From CAZGAH01 sp964523295 (GTDB lineage Bacteria; Desulfobacterota; Desulfovibrionia; Desulfovibrionales; Desulfovibrionaceae): DNA of 55,049 bases. Of the stretch, positions 17,386 to 26,180 are shown piece after piece. The position numbers and the translations under genes are program-made. Location: contig CAZGAH010000021.1 of assembly GCA_964523295.1 (NCBI GenBank), positions 1-55,049 of the forward strand, in the 5' to 3' direction. The number at the start of each line of letters is the position of its first letter. Position 1 is the first letter of the stretch. The notes below the pieces were generated by a model. That model had not been told where the DNA came from, did no database searches, and worked only from the letters and a program-made list of their open reading frames with translations.

Positions 17386-17910
17386 TCAGGCCTTGCAGTC
17401 AACCATCTCCCCCAGCATGGCCAGCAGCCGGGGAACCGTGAACTCGGCCGGGAGCACCAGGTGCGCGCAGGCGCGGTAGAGTGCGTCGCGTTCGGCCAGA
17501 ACCTGCCGGACCTCCTCTTCCAGGGGCCGGTCGCTCAGGCTGGGTCGCTGTCCGGGCAAGGGGTTGGACTCGAGCCGCCGGGCCAGCGTGGACGCGTCCG
17601 CCTCGAGGTAGACGACGAACCCGTGCGCACGCATCAGGTCGCGGTTCTCCGGTCGCAGGACCATGCCGCCGCCCGTAGCCACCACCAGCTGCTTTTTGCC
17701 GCAGAGCCCGGTCAATACGGCTGTCTCGCGCTCGCGAAAGGGCTCCCAGCCCGATCTGGCGACGAGTTCCGTAATCGACAGCCCCACCTCGCGGACCACC
17801 AGTTCGTCCGTATCGACAAACTCTCGGCCCAGGCGTTCGGCAAGGGCGCGACCGACAGTGGTCTTGCCGCTGGCGCGCGCGCCGATGAGAAAAACGATCG
17901 AGTCCGGCAT
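17386..17910 (-). CDS. aroK: Shikimate kinase
   Basis: A 174-residue kinase that phosphorylates shikimate at the 3-hydroxyl. It has the P-loop LIGARASGKTTVGRALAERL, the DTDELV magnesium-binding segment, the shikimate-binding ATGGGMVLRPENRDLM and the lid region LPGQRPSLSDRPLEEEV with its arginine. Length is typical. It lies between the NtrC-type regulator gene and aroC on the minus strand. The paralogue name aroL would be equally possible; no sequence feature separates them here. Confidence 0.92.
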   Translation of the reverse strand: MPDSIVFLIGARASGKTTVGRALAERLGREFVDTDELVVREVGLSITELVARSGWEPFRERETAVLTGLCGKKQLVVATGGGMVLRPENRDLMRAHGFVVYLEADASTLARRLESNPLPGQRPSLSDRPLEEEVRQVLAERDALYRACAHLVLPAEFTVPRLLAMLGEMVDCKA

Positions 17911-18047
17911 CCTGTTCTCCGTTCAGCACGATCTGCCGGCCCAGTACCCGAAGCGTCGGCAGGACGCAAGCAGGGACGTCGCGCTGTCACGCCGGAGGGC
18001 GCGCGGGTTACTGCTTCCCGGTCGCCCGAAGGCATCCGCAGCGCGCC
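17911..18047. other. Spacer between the NtrC-type regulator and aroK
   Basis: This 137-base GC-rich stretch has no gene. It probably carries the promoter or leader of the aroK-aroC pair. No site could be named with confidence. Confidence 0.35.
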
Positions 18048-19427
18048 TCATTCCGGGCAGGAGATGCCGTAGCCTTTGAGTTTCCGGTAGAGATAGCTGC
18101 GCTCCAGGCCAATGGCCTCGGCCAGGCTGGCGACGTTGCCGTGGTATTCCTTGAGCTTGGACTCCAGGAACCGGGCCTCGAATCCGGCTCGCGCGGTCTT
18201 GAAATCCACCGGCCCGGCGCCCGTGTCGTCGGTTGTCGCCGGCGGGGCCGGGGAAAGGGCGCCGTACTCGGGTGGCAGCTGGGCCAGATCCACCGTCCTG
18301 CCCATGTACATGATGTGCATGCGCTCGACGAAGTTTTTCAGCTCCCGCACGTTTCCCGGCCACGGATAGCGTAGCAGCCGGCCCATGGCCGCGTCCGTGA
18401 AGACGACGGGCTTGAAGCCGTGTTCCTGAACCAGCTGACCGGCGAACTCGGCGATGAGCAGGGGGATGTCTTCGGCGCGGCTGCGCAGCGGGGGCACATG
18501 CAGGGGAAAGACCTTGAGCCGGTAGTACAGGTCCTCGCGAAAGGTTCCGGCCTGGATCTCCGCGGCCAGATTCTTGTTCGTGGCGGCAATGACGCGGACA
18601 TCCACGCGCAGGGTCTTGCGTCCGCCCACGCGTTCGAAGGCCTGTTCCTGGAGAATACGCAGGATCTTGGCCTGGGTCTTCAGGCTCATGTCGCCGATTT
18701 CGTCCAGAAAGAGCGTGCCCCGGTCGGCCATTTCGAACTTGCCGGCCTTGGCATTTTCCGCGCCGGTAAAGGCGCCCTTCTCGTGTCCGAAGAGTTCGCT
18801 TTCGATCAGCTCCTCGGGGATGGCCGCGCAGTTTACGGCCACGAGCGGCTTGTCCCGACGCCGGCTCTGCAGATGGATCGAGCGGGCCACGATCTCCTTG
18901 CCGGTCCCATTTTCGCCGGTGATGAGCACCCAGGCGTCGGTCGGCGCCACGCGGGCGACCTGATCGCGCAGTTCGACGATGCCCGACGAGCGTCCCGTAC
19001 ACTCGCGGACCTGCCGGTCGCGAAGGTTGGAACGCAGCAGCCGGTTCTCCTGCTGCAGGCTGGCGAACTCGAGGGCCTTGTCACAGGCGATGACCACCTT
19101 GTCCAGGGAGAGCGGTTTTTCGATGAAGTCGTAGGCGCCTTTCTTGATGGCCGTGACCGCGGTCTCGATGCTGCCGTGCCCGGAGATGACGATCACCGGC
19201 GGCGAGGCCTCGCGGCCCTTGAGCGCGTCGAGGACGGCCAGACCGTCCATGCCCGGCAGCCAGATGTCCAGAAAAATCAGGTCCGGAGTCCCGCTTTCCA
19301 GCACGGCCAGGGCCTCTTCGCCGCTCGCGGCCTCGCTGACGCTGTGCCCCTCGTCCTCGAGAATGCCGCGCAGGGAGAAGCGAATGGCGCTTTCGTCGTC
19401 GACGATCAGAATTCTGGCGTGTTCCAT
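18048..19427 (-). CDS. Sigma-54-dependent response regulator, NtrC/NtrX type
   Basis: A 459-residue activator of RNA polymerase with sigma-54. Residues 1-120 are a receiver (ARILIVDDESAIRFSLRGIL, phosphoacceptor in LIFLDIWLPGMDGLAVL, lysine in YDFIEKPLSLDKV). Residues about 140-385 are the AAA+ domain with Walker A ITGENGTGKEIVARSIHL, the sigma-54 contact ELFGHEKGAFTGAENAKAGK, Walker B GTLFLDEIGDMSLKTQAKIL and RYPWPGNVRELKNFVERM. The C-terminus is a Fis-type helix-turn-helix (NVASLAEAIGLERSYLYRKL). The whole pattern, with K-L-K before the end, resembles NtrX. No sensor kinase is adjacent. The nearest neighbours are a TIGR01777 epimerase upstream and aroK downstream. Confidence 0.92.
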   Translation of the reverse strand: MEHARILIVDDESAIRFSLRGILEDEGHSVSEAASGEEALAVLESGTPDLIFLDIWLPGMDGLAVLDALKGREASPPVIVISGHGSIETAVTAIKKGAYDFIEKPLSLDKVVIACDKALEFASLQQENRLLRSNLRDRQVRECTGRSSGIVELRDQVARVAPTDAWVLITGENGTGKEIVARSIHLQSRRRDKPLVAVNCAAIPEELIESELFGHEKGAFTGAENAKAGKFEMADRGTLFLDEIGDMSLKTQAKILRILQEQAFERVGGRKTLRVDVRVIAATNKNLAAEIQAGTFREDLYYRLKVFPLHVPPLRSRAEDIPLLIAEFAGQLVQEHGFKPVVFTDAAMGRLLRYPWPGNVRELKNFVERMHIMYMGRTVDLAQLPPEYGALSPAPPATTDDTGAGPVDFKTARAGFEARFLESKLKEYHGNVASLAEAIGLERSYLYRKLKGYGISCPE

Positions 19428-19463
19428 AGGGCACCCGGGCGGATAGCGCGCAACGCCGCCCGC

Positions 19464-20390
19464 TCAGGCCGTTTGCCGGCCCAGCAGGTCGCGCAAGGCA
19501 GAGGGCAGCTCCGGAAACCGGAACGTATACCCGAGTTGCAAGAGCCGTTTCGGCGCCACGCGCTGTCCGGAGAGGATCAGCTCGTCGGCCAGCTCGCCGA
19601 GCAGCAGGCGCAAGGCCGAAGCCGGCGGGCTCAGCCAGGAGGGGCGGCTGAGCACATGCCCCAGGGTCTGGCAGAAGCCGGCCATGGTCGCAGCGCCCGG
19701 CGCGGTCAGATTGAATGGCCCGGCGGCATCGTCGTGTTCAATGAGAAAACGGATGGCACCTACGGCATCCTGGATGTGGATCCAGGACAGCCATTGCAGA
19801 CCTGACCCCGGCGGCCCGCCGACATACCAGCGGAACGGCGGCAGCAGCTTCTCCAGCATCCCGCCCCGGCCAAGCACTACGCCGGTGCGCAGGATTACCC
19901 GCCGCACGCCCAGGGATTCGACCTCGGCCGTCGAGGCCTCCCACTGGCGGGCGACGTGCTCCAGAAAACTCGGCCTGGCCGCGATGGAGGTCGTCTCCTC
20001 GTCCACGAGTTCGTCGCCACGCGGCCCGTAGACGCCCACGGCCGAGGCCTGCACCAGCACCGTAGGACGGGCTTTCCGGGCCGCCTCGCACGCGGCGCGC
20101 CCGGCCGAGAGCCGGCTGTGCAGCAGGCTCTTCTTGCGTGCCGCGGTCCAGCGTCGGGCGGCGATATTCTCGCCGGCCAGATTGACCAGAGCGGCGCCGG
20201 CCAGATGTTTCGCGAATCCGTCGCCACGCTCGCCGTCCCAATGCACGTGCTCCGGGCTGCCATGCGCACCGCCCTGCCGCGGACGGTCCGGACCACGGGT
20301 CAAGACCACGGGTTCATGCCCCGCGGCATCGAGTTCGCGCGTCAACGCCCGACCGATGAACCCGGTCCCCCCAAGTATGAGCACCCTCAT
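19464..20390 (-). CDS. TIGR01777-family sugar-nucleotide-epimerase-like protein
   Basis: A 308-residue short-chain dehydrogenase-like protein of the YfcH/SulA-type TIGR01777 family. The N-terminal Rossmann motif is ILGGTGFIGRALTRELDAAG. Family marks are VNLAGENIAARRWTAARKKS and VQASAVGVYGPRGDELVDEE, followed by VILRTGVVLGRGGMLEKLLP and GSGLQWLSWIHIQDAVGAI. The length is normal. Members are widespread and their substrate is generally unknown; binding of NADP is expected. It precedes the NtrC-type gene on the same strand by 36 bases. Confidence 0.9.
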   Translation of the reverse strand: MRVLILGGTGFIGRALTRELDAAGHEPVVLTRGPDRPRQGGAHGSPEHVHWDGERGDGFAKHLAGAALVNLAGENIAARRWTAARKKSLLHSRLSAGRAACEAARKARPTVLVQASAVGVYGPRGDELVDEETTSIAARPSFLEHVARQWEASTAEVESLGVRRVILRTGVVLGRGGMLEKLLPPFRWYVGGPPGSGLQWLSWIHIQDAVGAIRFLIEHDDAAGPFNLTAPGAATMAGFCQTLGHVLSRPSWLSPPASALRLLLGELADELILSGQRVAPKRLLQLGYTFRFPELPSALRDLLGRQTA

Positions 20391-20414
20391 GTCGTACGCT
20401 CCGTTAAGGGTTCG

Positions 20415-20612
20415 TCAGGCCAGACCATTCACGACGCCGCCGCGGTCCTCTTCGACGATGAAGCCGCTGGTGCCCGGGTGGATGTAGTAATTTTGGGTGC
20501 CGGGTTCAGACGGGGCGTACGAGGTCGCCGGGGCGACGTAATAGTCGACCGTCGGGGCCTCGTCGGCCACGGGCTGGTCGAGATGTGGTCCGGAGATGTA
20601 ACTGACGTGCAT
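20415..20612 (-). CDS. 65-residue tyrosine- and proline-rich acidic peptide, unknown
   Basis: A short protein MHVSYISGPHLDQPVADEAP and on, with the ribosome binding site GAGGG seven bases before ATG and a TATAAT box about 20 bases upstream (20636-20631 on the minus strand). It contains an imperfect repeat, DYYVAPATS and NYYIHPGTS, and ends FIVEEDRGGVVNGLA. It has no hydrophobic segment and no cysteine. I know no family for it. The start is placed by the ribosome binding site; a longer frame to 20735 has none. It lies just upstream of the epimerase gene on the same strand (24 bases apart). A small stress or envelope protein, or a modified-peptide precursor, are possible but unsupported. Confidence 0.6.
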   Translation of the reverse strand: MHVSYISGPHLDQPVADEAPTVDYYVAPATSYAPSEPGTQNYYIHPGTSGFIVEEDRGGVVNGLA

Positions 20613-20630
20613 ATCTGCCCTCACTAATAT

Positions 20631-20636
20631 ATTATA
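20631..20636 (-). promoter_or_regulatory. Probable -10 box for the 65-residue peptide gene
   Basis: Read on the minus strand the hexamer is TATAAT, followed 18 bases later by the ATG at 20612 with a ribosome binding site between. No -35 with ideal spacing is clear (TTGGCT is the closest). The next gene, the epimerase, may share this promoter. Confidence 0.5.
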
Positions 20637-20763
20637 TCTACTTCCGGACCAGCCAAAATGCAAGCGCCGGCTGGTGGCCTGAGATTCGGAGTAGATCCAA
20701 TGATGCAAACATGGATGCCGGGGGAGATCAGCCAAGGGGCGGGCGGTGTAAAGATGGTCTGGC

Positions 20764-21120
20764 TGGTCAGGTGCTGTCTGAAGCGGGACGTCAGTGGAAG
20801 AACACGGACGCTTTTGACGGGGAGAGCGCAGGCATGCGTGGTATCGAGTTTGCCGCGACCGCGCGTATCGCCAAGGTACTGCCAGTTGGCAGCGCGATAG
20901 CAGGTTCCGCGAAAGCGGGCCTTTTCGACGAAGGTTTAGAGGAGCACAGGGCTATAGCCGTAGCGGGCGTGCCACTCGTCGGGGAGGCGGCGGCCCCGAA
21001 GCCTGGCCGCGTTCAGACCTTCTTCGATGCGAAAGGACGCGCCGGTTCATCCCCGGCTTGGCGGCAAGCACACGGATACGCGCGAGCTCCTCGTCACTTC
21101 GTCAAAGAAGCTCGCAGTGT
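20764..21120 (-). pseudogene. Relic of a DUF4338 / DruA-family gene
   Basis: Minus-strand translation gives RGRRLPDEWHARYGYSPVLL, an in-frame TAA at 20936-20938, then TFVEKARFRGTCYRAANWQY and LGDTRGRGKLDTTHACALPV followed by KSVRVLPLTSRFRQHL. This is the conserved C-terminal core of DUF4338 proteins, which are known from the Druantia phage-defence protein DruA and from genes carried by insertion sequences. To the right, in another frame, DEELARIRVLAAKPGMNRRV resembles the family N-terminus. A second stop (TGA 21047-21049), a frame change and loss of most of the middle show that it is dead. No druBCDE genes lie near. The family assignment rests on recognised motifs; the origin, defence island or IS cargo, is open. 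Confidence 0.72.
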
Positions 21121-21474
21121 TCAGCGCGTAAACCCGATCCATCGACCGCGTCGCGTTGGACTCCCCGGCCACCAACGCGTCGTCGCGCGTAGCGGTCTGC
21201 CATTCCGACACCCCCGTCAGGCGAGTCTGGAAATCGTCCTTGCTGGCAACCTTCCGTGACATGGCGCGACCTTACACGCCGCAAGAAAATGTGTTCAGCA
21301 TTTTTTGCAGACTAGCGGAGTTGTCCCGAAAAAACGTACTCCGAATCTCAACAGTCGGGCAGGGTCTTGATCCGCGCGCGCAAATGATCTACATGCCTCT
21401 TTCGCGACGCCCGGCAAGACGCCCGGCGTTATGAATGGCGAGCATGACGTCTGTCTGACAGCGAGGAGTATCCA
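21121..21474. other. Intergenic stretch upstream of greA
   Basis: No confident gene. A minus-strand frame starting at 21262 (MSRKVASKDDFQ) runs into the DUF4338 relic and may be further debris of the same element. The last 150 bases should contain the greA promoter; no clear box pair was identified. Confidence 0.35.
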
Positions 21475-21960
21475 ATGGAACGTATACCCATTTCAACTAT
21501 CGGCTATCAGCGGTTGCTGAAAGAACTGGAAGAACTCAAGGCGCAGCGCCCCATGGTCATTCAGGCCATCAAGGAGGCGCGCGAGGAAGGCGATCTGCGC
21601 GAGAACGCTGGCTACGACGCCGCCCGCGAGCGCCAGGGGATGCTTGAGGCCAAAATCAATTTCATCGAATCCCGGATGAATCGCTTCAACGTCATCGACC
21701 TCGACGCCATGGGCGGAAACCGGGTCTGCTTCGGGGCCACGGTGGAAATCGAGGACGTGGATAGCGGCGAGGTAAAGCAGTACACCCTGCTCGGCCCGGA
21801 CGAGGCCTCGCCGCCCCAAGGGAGCATCTCCATCCTGTCGCCCGTGGGTCGCGCCTTGCTCGGCAAGGAGGAAGGCAGCGAGATCGAGGTCGAAGTCCCG
21901 CGCGGTAAGGCCCAATACAGCATTCTTTCCATCCGATTTCTGGGCCAGAACGGGCAGTGA
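21475..21960 (+). CDS. greA: Transcription elongation factor GreA
   Basis: A 161-residue Gre factor that enters the secondary channel of RNA polymerase and stimulates cleavage of backtracked RNA. The N-terminal coiled-coil shows EELKAQRPMVIQAIKEARE and EEGDLRENAGYDAARERQGM, with the acidic tip residues of the D-L-x-E-N-A-x-Y motif. The C-terminal FKBP-like domain contains RVCFGATVEIEDVDSGE and SILSPVGRALLGKEEGSEIE. Length is typical and GAGGAG precedes the ATG. A hairpin follows the stop codon. Confidence 0.95.
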   Translation: MERIPISTIGYQRLLKELEELKAQRPMVIQAIKEAREEGDLRENAGYDAARERQGMLEAKINFIESRMNRFNVIDLDAMGGNRVCFGATVEIEDVDSGEVKQYTLLGPDEASPPQGSISILSPVGRALLGKEEGSEIEVEVPRGKAQYSILSIRFLGQNGQ

Positions 21961-21967
21961 TCGCCAC

Positions 21968-21991
21968 CCGGCGAGGAATGAGCCTCGCCGG
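21968..21991. terminator. Hairpin after greA
   Basis: CCGGCGAGG (21968-21976) pairs perfectly with CCTCGCCGG (21983-21991) around AATGAG, seven bases after the greA stop codon. No T run follows, so strength as a terminator is uncertain. Confidence 0.5.
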
Positions 21992-22091
21992 CGCCAGGTC
22001 TGACCGCGAATACGTGCTCCGGCGCACCGCATGAGCAGGGCCGGCTCCGGTCCTGCGCGACGGGAATACCGGGCCGGGGAACGGAAATCTT

Positions 22092-22120
22092 TTGTCCTTT
22101 TTCGGGTTCCGTGCTAGGCA
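22092..22120 (+). promoter_or_regulatory. Possible promoter of the dnaE run
   Basis: TTGTCC (22092-22097) and TAGGCA (22115-22120) are separated by 17 bases in the 337-base interval between greA and dnaE. Each hexamer matches the sigma-70 consensus only partly. This would be the only promoter region before the long chain of closely spaced genes ending in motB. Confidence 0.35.
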
Positions 22121-22297
22121 GAGCTGGCTGCCGCCGAGGTGACGGGGTAAGCGACGTCTTGCCTCCGGCCTGGCTGCACTGTTCTGCTCTTCACAATCTT
22201 CAGCGAACGGACCGTGCCCGGTTTTTGCCGACGAAGCGCGCTGCGTTTCCGGTGCAGGGAGGCAGGGGCGCTCGTACGCGAGTCCGGGGTCAGGCGC

Positions 22298-25200
22298 ATG
22301 TCCGATTTCGTCCATCTGCATTGCCACACCGAGTACAGTCTGCTCGACGGTGCCATACGCATCGGCGATCTGTGTTCCCGTGCCAAGGATTACGGCATGA
22401 GTGCCGCGGCCATAACGGATCACGGCAACATGTACGGGGCGCTGAAGTTCTATCTTGCGGCGCAGAAGATCGGGATCAAGCCCATCATCGGCTGCGAGCT
22501 GTATGTCGCGGCCACGCGGCACGACGACCGCGACTCCGCCGACGCGCGCAAGCGCTACCACCTGGTACTTCTGGCCCAGAATCTCGTCGGCTATCATAAT
22601 CTGATCAAGTTGGTTTCCTTCGGCTGCCTGTACGGAATGCACTACAAGCCCCGCGTGGATAAGGCCCTGCTGGCGCAGCACAGCGAGGGGCTGATCGCGC
22701 TCTCGGCCTGCCTGGCGGGGGAGATTCCCCGCAAGCTGGCGGCCCAGGGCATGGACGCGGCACTCGCCGCGGCAAAGGACTATGCGGCCATCTATCCGGG
22801 TCGCTTTTATCTGGAGTTGCAGTCCAACGGGCTGGCCGAGCAGACGCGGCTGAACGAGGGGCTGATCGAGCTGGCCGAGGACACCGGCCTGCCGCTGGTG
22901 GCGACCAACGACTGCCATTATCTGACCGCCGAGGATGTCGAGGCGCACGACATCCTGCTCTGCATCCAGACCGCCGCGTGCGTGGACGATAGCCAGCGCC
23001 TGCGCTTCGAGACCAAGGAGCTGTATTACAAGACGCCCGAGGAGATGGAGGCAGCGTTCCGGCACGTGCCCGAGGCCCTGGCCAACACAGCGCGTATCGC
23101 CGCGCAGTGCGAGCTGGAGCTTGATCTCAAGACTTACCATTTTCCGGCCTATGCCCTGCCTGAGGGCAAGACCCCGGAGCAGGAATTCGCGGACATGTCG
23201 CGGGAGGGGCTTACGCAGCGTCTGGCCCGGTTGCCCTACGTCGTGGACGAGGCGGCTTACCGCGAACGGCTGGCGCTGGAAATCGACGTCATCAGCAAAA
23301 TGGGTTTTGCCGGGTATTTCCTGATCGTGCAGGACTTCATCAACTGGGGCAAGCGCAACAAGGTGCCTGTCGGTCCGGGCCGCGGCTCGGCTGCGGGCTC
23401 GCTCGTGGCCTGGGCCCTGCGCATCACCAATCTGGACCCCATTCCGTACAATCTCCTGTTCGAGCGCTTTCTCAACAACGAGCGCGTCAGCATGCCGGAT
23501 ATCGACGTCGATTTCTGCGAACGCCGGCGCAGCGATGTCATTGATTACGTGACACGCAAGTACGGGCAGGACTCGGTCGCCCAGATTACCACCTTCGGGA
23601 CCATGAAGGCCAAGGCCGTGGTCCGGGACGTGGGGCGCGCCCTGGGCATGAGCCCGAGCGAGACGGACAAGATCGCCAAGCTCATCCCCAACGACCTGAA
23701 GATGACCATCGCCAAGGCCCTGGAGCAGGAGCCCGAGCTGACCACCCTGTACCGCACGGACCCGCGGATCACCAGGCTGATGGACATTTCCCGCCGCCTG
23801 GAAGGGCTGTGCCGGCACGCCTCGACGCACGCGGCCGGCGTGGTCATCGGCGACCGGCCCCTTGATGAATATCTGCCGCTGTATCGGGGGAAACAGAACG
23901 AAATCGTGACCCAGTTCGATATGAAGATGGTCGAGAAAGTCGGCCTGATCAAATTCGATTTTCTGGGACTGCGAACCATGACCGTGATCCAGGATTCCCT
24001 GGATCTGATCGCCGGGCAGGGTAAGGAGGTGCCCGATCTGGACACCCTGGCCTTTGACGACCAGGCCACCTACGACCTCTACAGCCAGGGCGACACCGAC
24101 GGCGTCTTCCAGGTCGAGAGCGGGGGCATGAGGCGCTACCTGCGCCAGCTCAAGCCCTCGTGCTTCGACGATCTCATCGCCATGCTGGCCCTGTACCGGC
24201 CGGGGCCGCTGGGCTCGGGTATGGTCGACGAATTCATCAAGCGCAAGCACGGCGAGGAGCCCGTGACCTACCCGCTGCCGCAGCTGGAGGAGACGCTCAA
24301 GCCGACCTATGGCGTCATCGTGTACCAGGAGCAGGTCATGAAGATCGCCCAGGTCGTGGCCAGCTACACGCTGGGCGGCGCCGATCTGCTGCGCCGGGCC
24401 ATGGGCAAGAAGGATCCGGCGGCCATGGCCAAGGAGCGCTCGCGTTTCGTGGACGGCGCGCTCGCCAATGACATAGACGAGGCCAAGGCCAACGAGATTT
24501 TCGACCTCATGGAGAAGTTCGCGGAGTACGGCTTCAACAAGTCCCACAGCGCCGCCTACGCCCTGATCTCCTACTACACGGCCTGGCTCAAGACGCATTT
24601 TCCGACCGAATTCATGGCCGCGCTGCTGTCCTCGGAAGTCGCCAATCAGGACAAGCTGCTCAAGTACATTTTCGTCTGCCGCGAGCGGGGCATCGAGGTC
24701 CTGCCGCCCAGCGTGAACCTGAGCGAGGAGGGCTTTACGGTCAACGACGGCCGCATCGTCTTCGGACTGGGGGGAATCAAAAACGTCGGGCGCGAGGCCA
24801 TCAGGGAGATTATCGAACAGCGCAGCTCCGGCGGCCCCTACGCCAGCATGCTCGATCTGTGCGTACGGGTGAACCTGCGCAAGGTGACCAAGCGGGTTGT
24901 CGAAAATCTGGTCAAGAGCGGGGCCATGGATTGCTTCGGGATGCCCCGGGCTGCCTGCTACGCGGCCATCGAAACGGCCGTGTCCAGGGCGCAAAAAAAG
25001 GCCAGGGAAAAGACCTCGCCGCAGTTGTCGCTGTTTTCCTTGTCCAGGAGCGAGCCGGCGCCAGTCATGCCCGGCCTTGGCTTCAGCGGCGAAGAGCAGT
25101 CGATCGGCGAGTGGACGGAGGACGACAAGTCCCGATACGAAAAAGAGTCATTGGGGTTTTTCCTCACCAGCCACCCCTTGCAGACGCAGCGCAGCAAGAT

Positions 25201-25768
25201 CCGGCGGCTGGGCCTGCACACGCTGGAGGATATCCAGGATCTGCCCGAAGGCGCCGACGTCAAAATCGGCCTCATCGTGACCGAGTCAAAGGAACGCCTG
25301 AACAAGAAGGGCGAAAAATGGGCTGTGTGTCAGGTGGAAGATTTGACCGGACGCCTGGAGATGCTGGCCTTTTCCAAGGTCTACGGGGAAAGCAAGCCGC
25401 TGCTGGAAACCGATCAGCCCCTCTATGTCGAAGCCCGGGTGCTCGAGGACGCGCAGGATGGCGAGGAAGGCGCGCGCCAGCTCAAGCTCAGGCTGGAGAA
25501 GGTCCTGACCTTGGCGGAGATAAAGGAACCGGCGGAATTGCCGGTGGATGTTCACCTGCGCGCGTCGTGGATCGAAAACGACGGTCTGGAGGCCTTCAAG
25601 GCCCTGCTCGCCCGGCATAAAGGCAGGGCGCCCGTCAATGTTCACCTGCGCACGGATTCGCTGGCGGTAAGTCTGGAGCTCGGTCCGAATTTCGCCGTCA
25701 ACGCGAGCGAGACCTTCGAGCTGGAGTTGCGCCAGTGGTGCGCGACGGCGGAGGCCGGCCATGCCTGA
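22298..25768 (+). CDS. dnaE: DNA polymerase III alpha subunit
   Basis: The 1156-residue replicative polymerase. The N-terminal PHP domain starts FVHLHCHTEYSLLDGAIRIG. The polymerase core has VGPGRGSAAGSLVAWALRI and the catalytic aspartates in MPDIDVDFCERRR, followed by QITTFGTMKAKAVVRDVGRA, HASTHAAGVVIGDRPLDEYL and PTYGVIVYQEQVMKIAQVV. Helix-hairpin-helix and OB-fold segments follow (ITESKE and KWAVCQVEDLTGRLEMLAF types). I chose ATG 22298 (MSDFVHLHCH), where the family begins; an upstream in-frame ATG adds an unlikely arginine-rich leader. The last eight bases overlap queD, which starts the chain of downstream genes. Length and domain order are normal for DnaE1. Confidence 0.97.
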   Translation: MSDFVHLHCHTEYSLLDGAIRIGDLCSRAKDYGMSAAAITDHGNMYGALKFYLAAQKIGIKPIIGCELYVAATRHDDRDSADARKRYHLVLLAQNLVGYHNLIKLVSFGCLYGMHYKPRVDKALLAQHSEGLIALSACLAGEIPRKLAAQGMDAALAAAKDYAAIYPGRFYLELQSNGLAEQTRLNEGLIELAEDTGLPLVATNDCHYLTAEDVEAHDILLCIQTAACVDDSQRLRFETKELYYKTPEEMEAAFRHVPEALANTARIAAQCELELDLKTYHFPAYALPEGKTPEQEFADMSREGLTQRLARLPYVVDEAAYRERLALEIDVISKMGFAGYFLIVQDFINWGKRNKVPVGPGRGSAAGSLVAWALRITNLDPIPYNLLFERFLNNERVSMPDIDVDFCERRRSDVIDYVTRKYGQDSVAQITTFGTMKAKAVVRDVGRALGMSPSETDKIAKLIPNDLKMTIAKALEQEPELTTLYRTDPRITRLMDISRRLEGLCRHASTHAAGVVIGDRPLDEYLPLYRGKQNEIVTQFDMKMVEKVGLIKFDFLGLRTMTVIQDSLDLIAGQGKEVPDLDTLAFDDQATYDLYSQGDTDGVFQVESGGMRRYLRQLKPSCFDDLIAMLALYRPGPLGSGMVDEFIKRKHGEEPVTYPLPQLEETLKPTYGVIVYQEQVMKIAQVVASYTLGGADLLRRAMGKKDPAAMAKERSRFVDGALANDIDEAKANEIFDLMEKFAEYGFNKSHSAAYALISYYTAWLKTHFPTEFMAALLSSEVANQDKLLKYIFVCRERGIEVLPPSVNLSEEGFTVNDGRIVFGLGGIKNVGREAIREIIEQRSSGGPYASMLDLCVRVNLRKVTKRVVENLVKSGAMDCFGMPRAACYAAIETAVSRAQKKAREKTSPQLSLFSLSRSEPAPVMPGLGFSGEEQSIGEWTEDDKSRYEKESLGFFLTSHPLQTQRSKIRRLGLHTLEDIQDLPEGADVKIGLIVTESKERLNKKGEKWAVCQVEDLTGRLEMLAFSKVYGESKPLLETDQPLYVEARVLEDAQDGEEGARQLKLRLEKVLTLAEIKEPAELPVDVHLRASWIENDGLEAFKALLARHKGRAPVNVHLRTDSLAVSLELGPNFAVNASETFELELRQWCATAEAGHA

Positions 25769-26150
25769 GCAGGGAAAATGGCGGCTGACCGTGCGCTCGG
25801 ATTTTGCCGCGGCGCACAGCCTGCGCAATTATGGCGGCGCCTGCGAGGCCTTGCATGGGCACAATTTCGCGGTCAGCATGACCGTAGAAGGCGACCGGCT
25901 CGCCCAGGAAACGGAGCTGCTCGTGGATTTCAAGGAACTCAAGCGCCTGCTCGCCGCGGTTCTTGACGAACTGGACCACAAGTTTCTCAACGCCATCGAA
26001 CCATTTGCCACGCGCAACCCCTCCTCCGAGAACCTCGCCCGCCATATCTACCGGCATCTCAAGCCGGGAATAGCGGTCCTGGGCGTACGTCTGACGGAGG
26101 TCACGGTTTCGGAAAAGCCGGCGCAGTCGGCGGCGTATTCGGAATACTGA
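25761..26150 (+). CDS. queD: 6-carboxytetrahydropterin synthase
   Basis: A 129-residue member of the 6-pyruvoyltetrahydropterin synthase fold, the second step of queuosine precursor synthesis from dihydroneopterin triphosphate. Zinc-binding histidines lie in FAAAHSLRNYG and CEALHGHNFAVSM, and the cysteine of C-x3-H-G-H is the expected catalytic residue. LDHKFLN and VTVSEKPAQSAAYSEY complete the pattern. No other queuosine gene is near. It overlaps dnaE by eight bases and is followed by dtd after 30 bases, so it is translated from the same message as dnaE. Confidence 0.9.
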   Translation: MPEQGKWRLTVRSDFAAAHSLRNYGGACEALHGHNFAVSMTVEGDRLAQETELLVDFKELKRLLAAVLDELDHKFLNAIEPFATRNPSSENLARHIYRHLKPGIAVLGVRLTEVTVSEKPAQSAAYSEY

Positions 26151-26180
26151 ACGGTTGCATGGGAAGGGAGCGCACGACGG

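Noticed and set aside
20711..21259. Plus-strand frame of 182 codons
   Set aside because: It lies opposite the DUF4338 relic, whose motifs are clear on the minus strand.
21692..24994. Open frame of 1100 codons on the minus strand
   Set aside because: It lies opposite dnaE and greA and is rich in R, G, H and Q as usual for GC-rich shadow frames.
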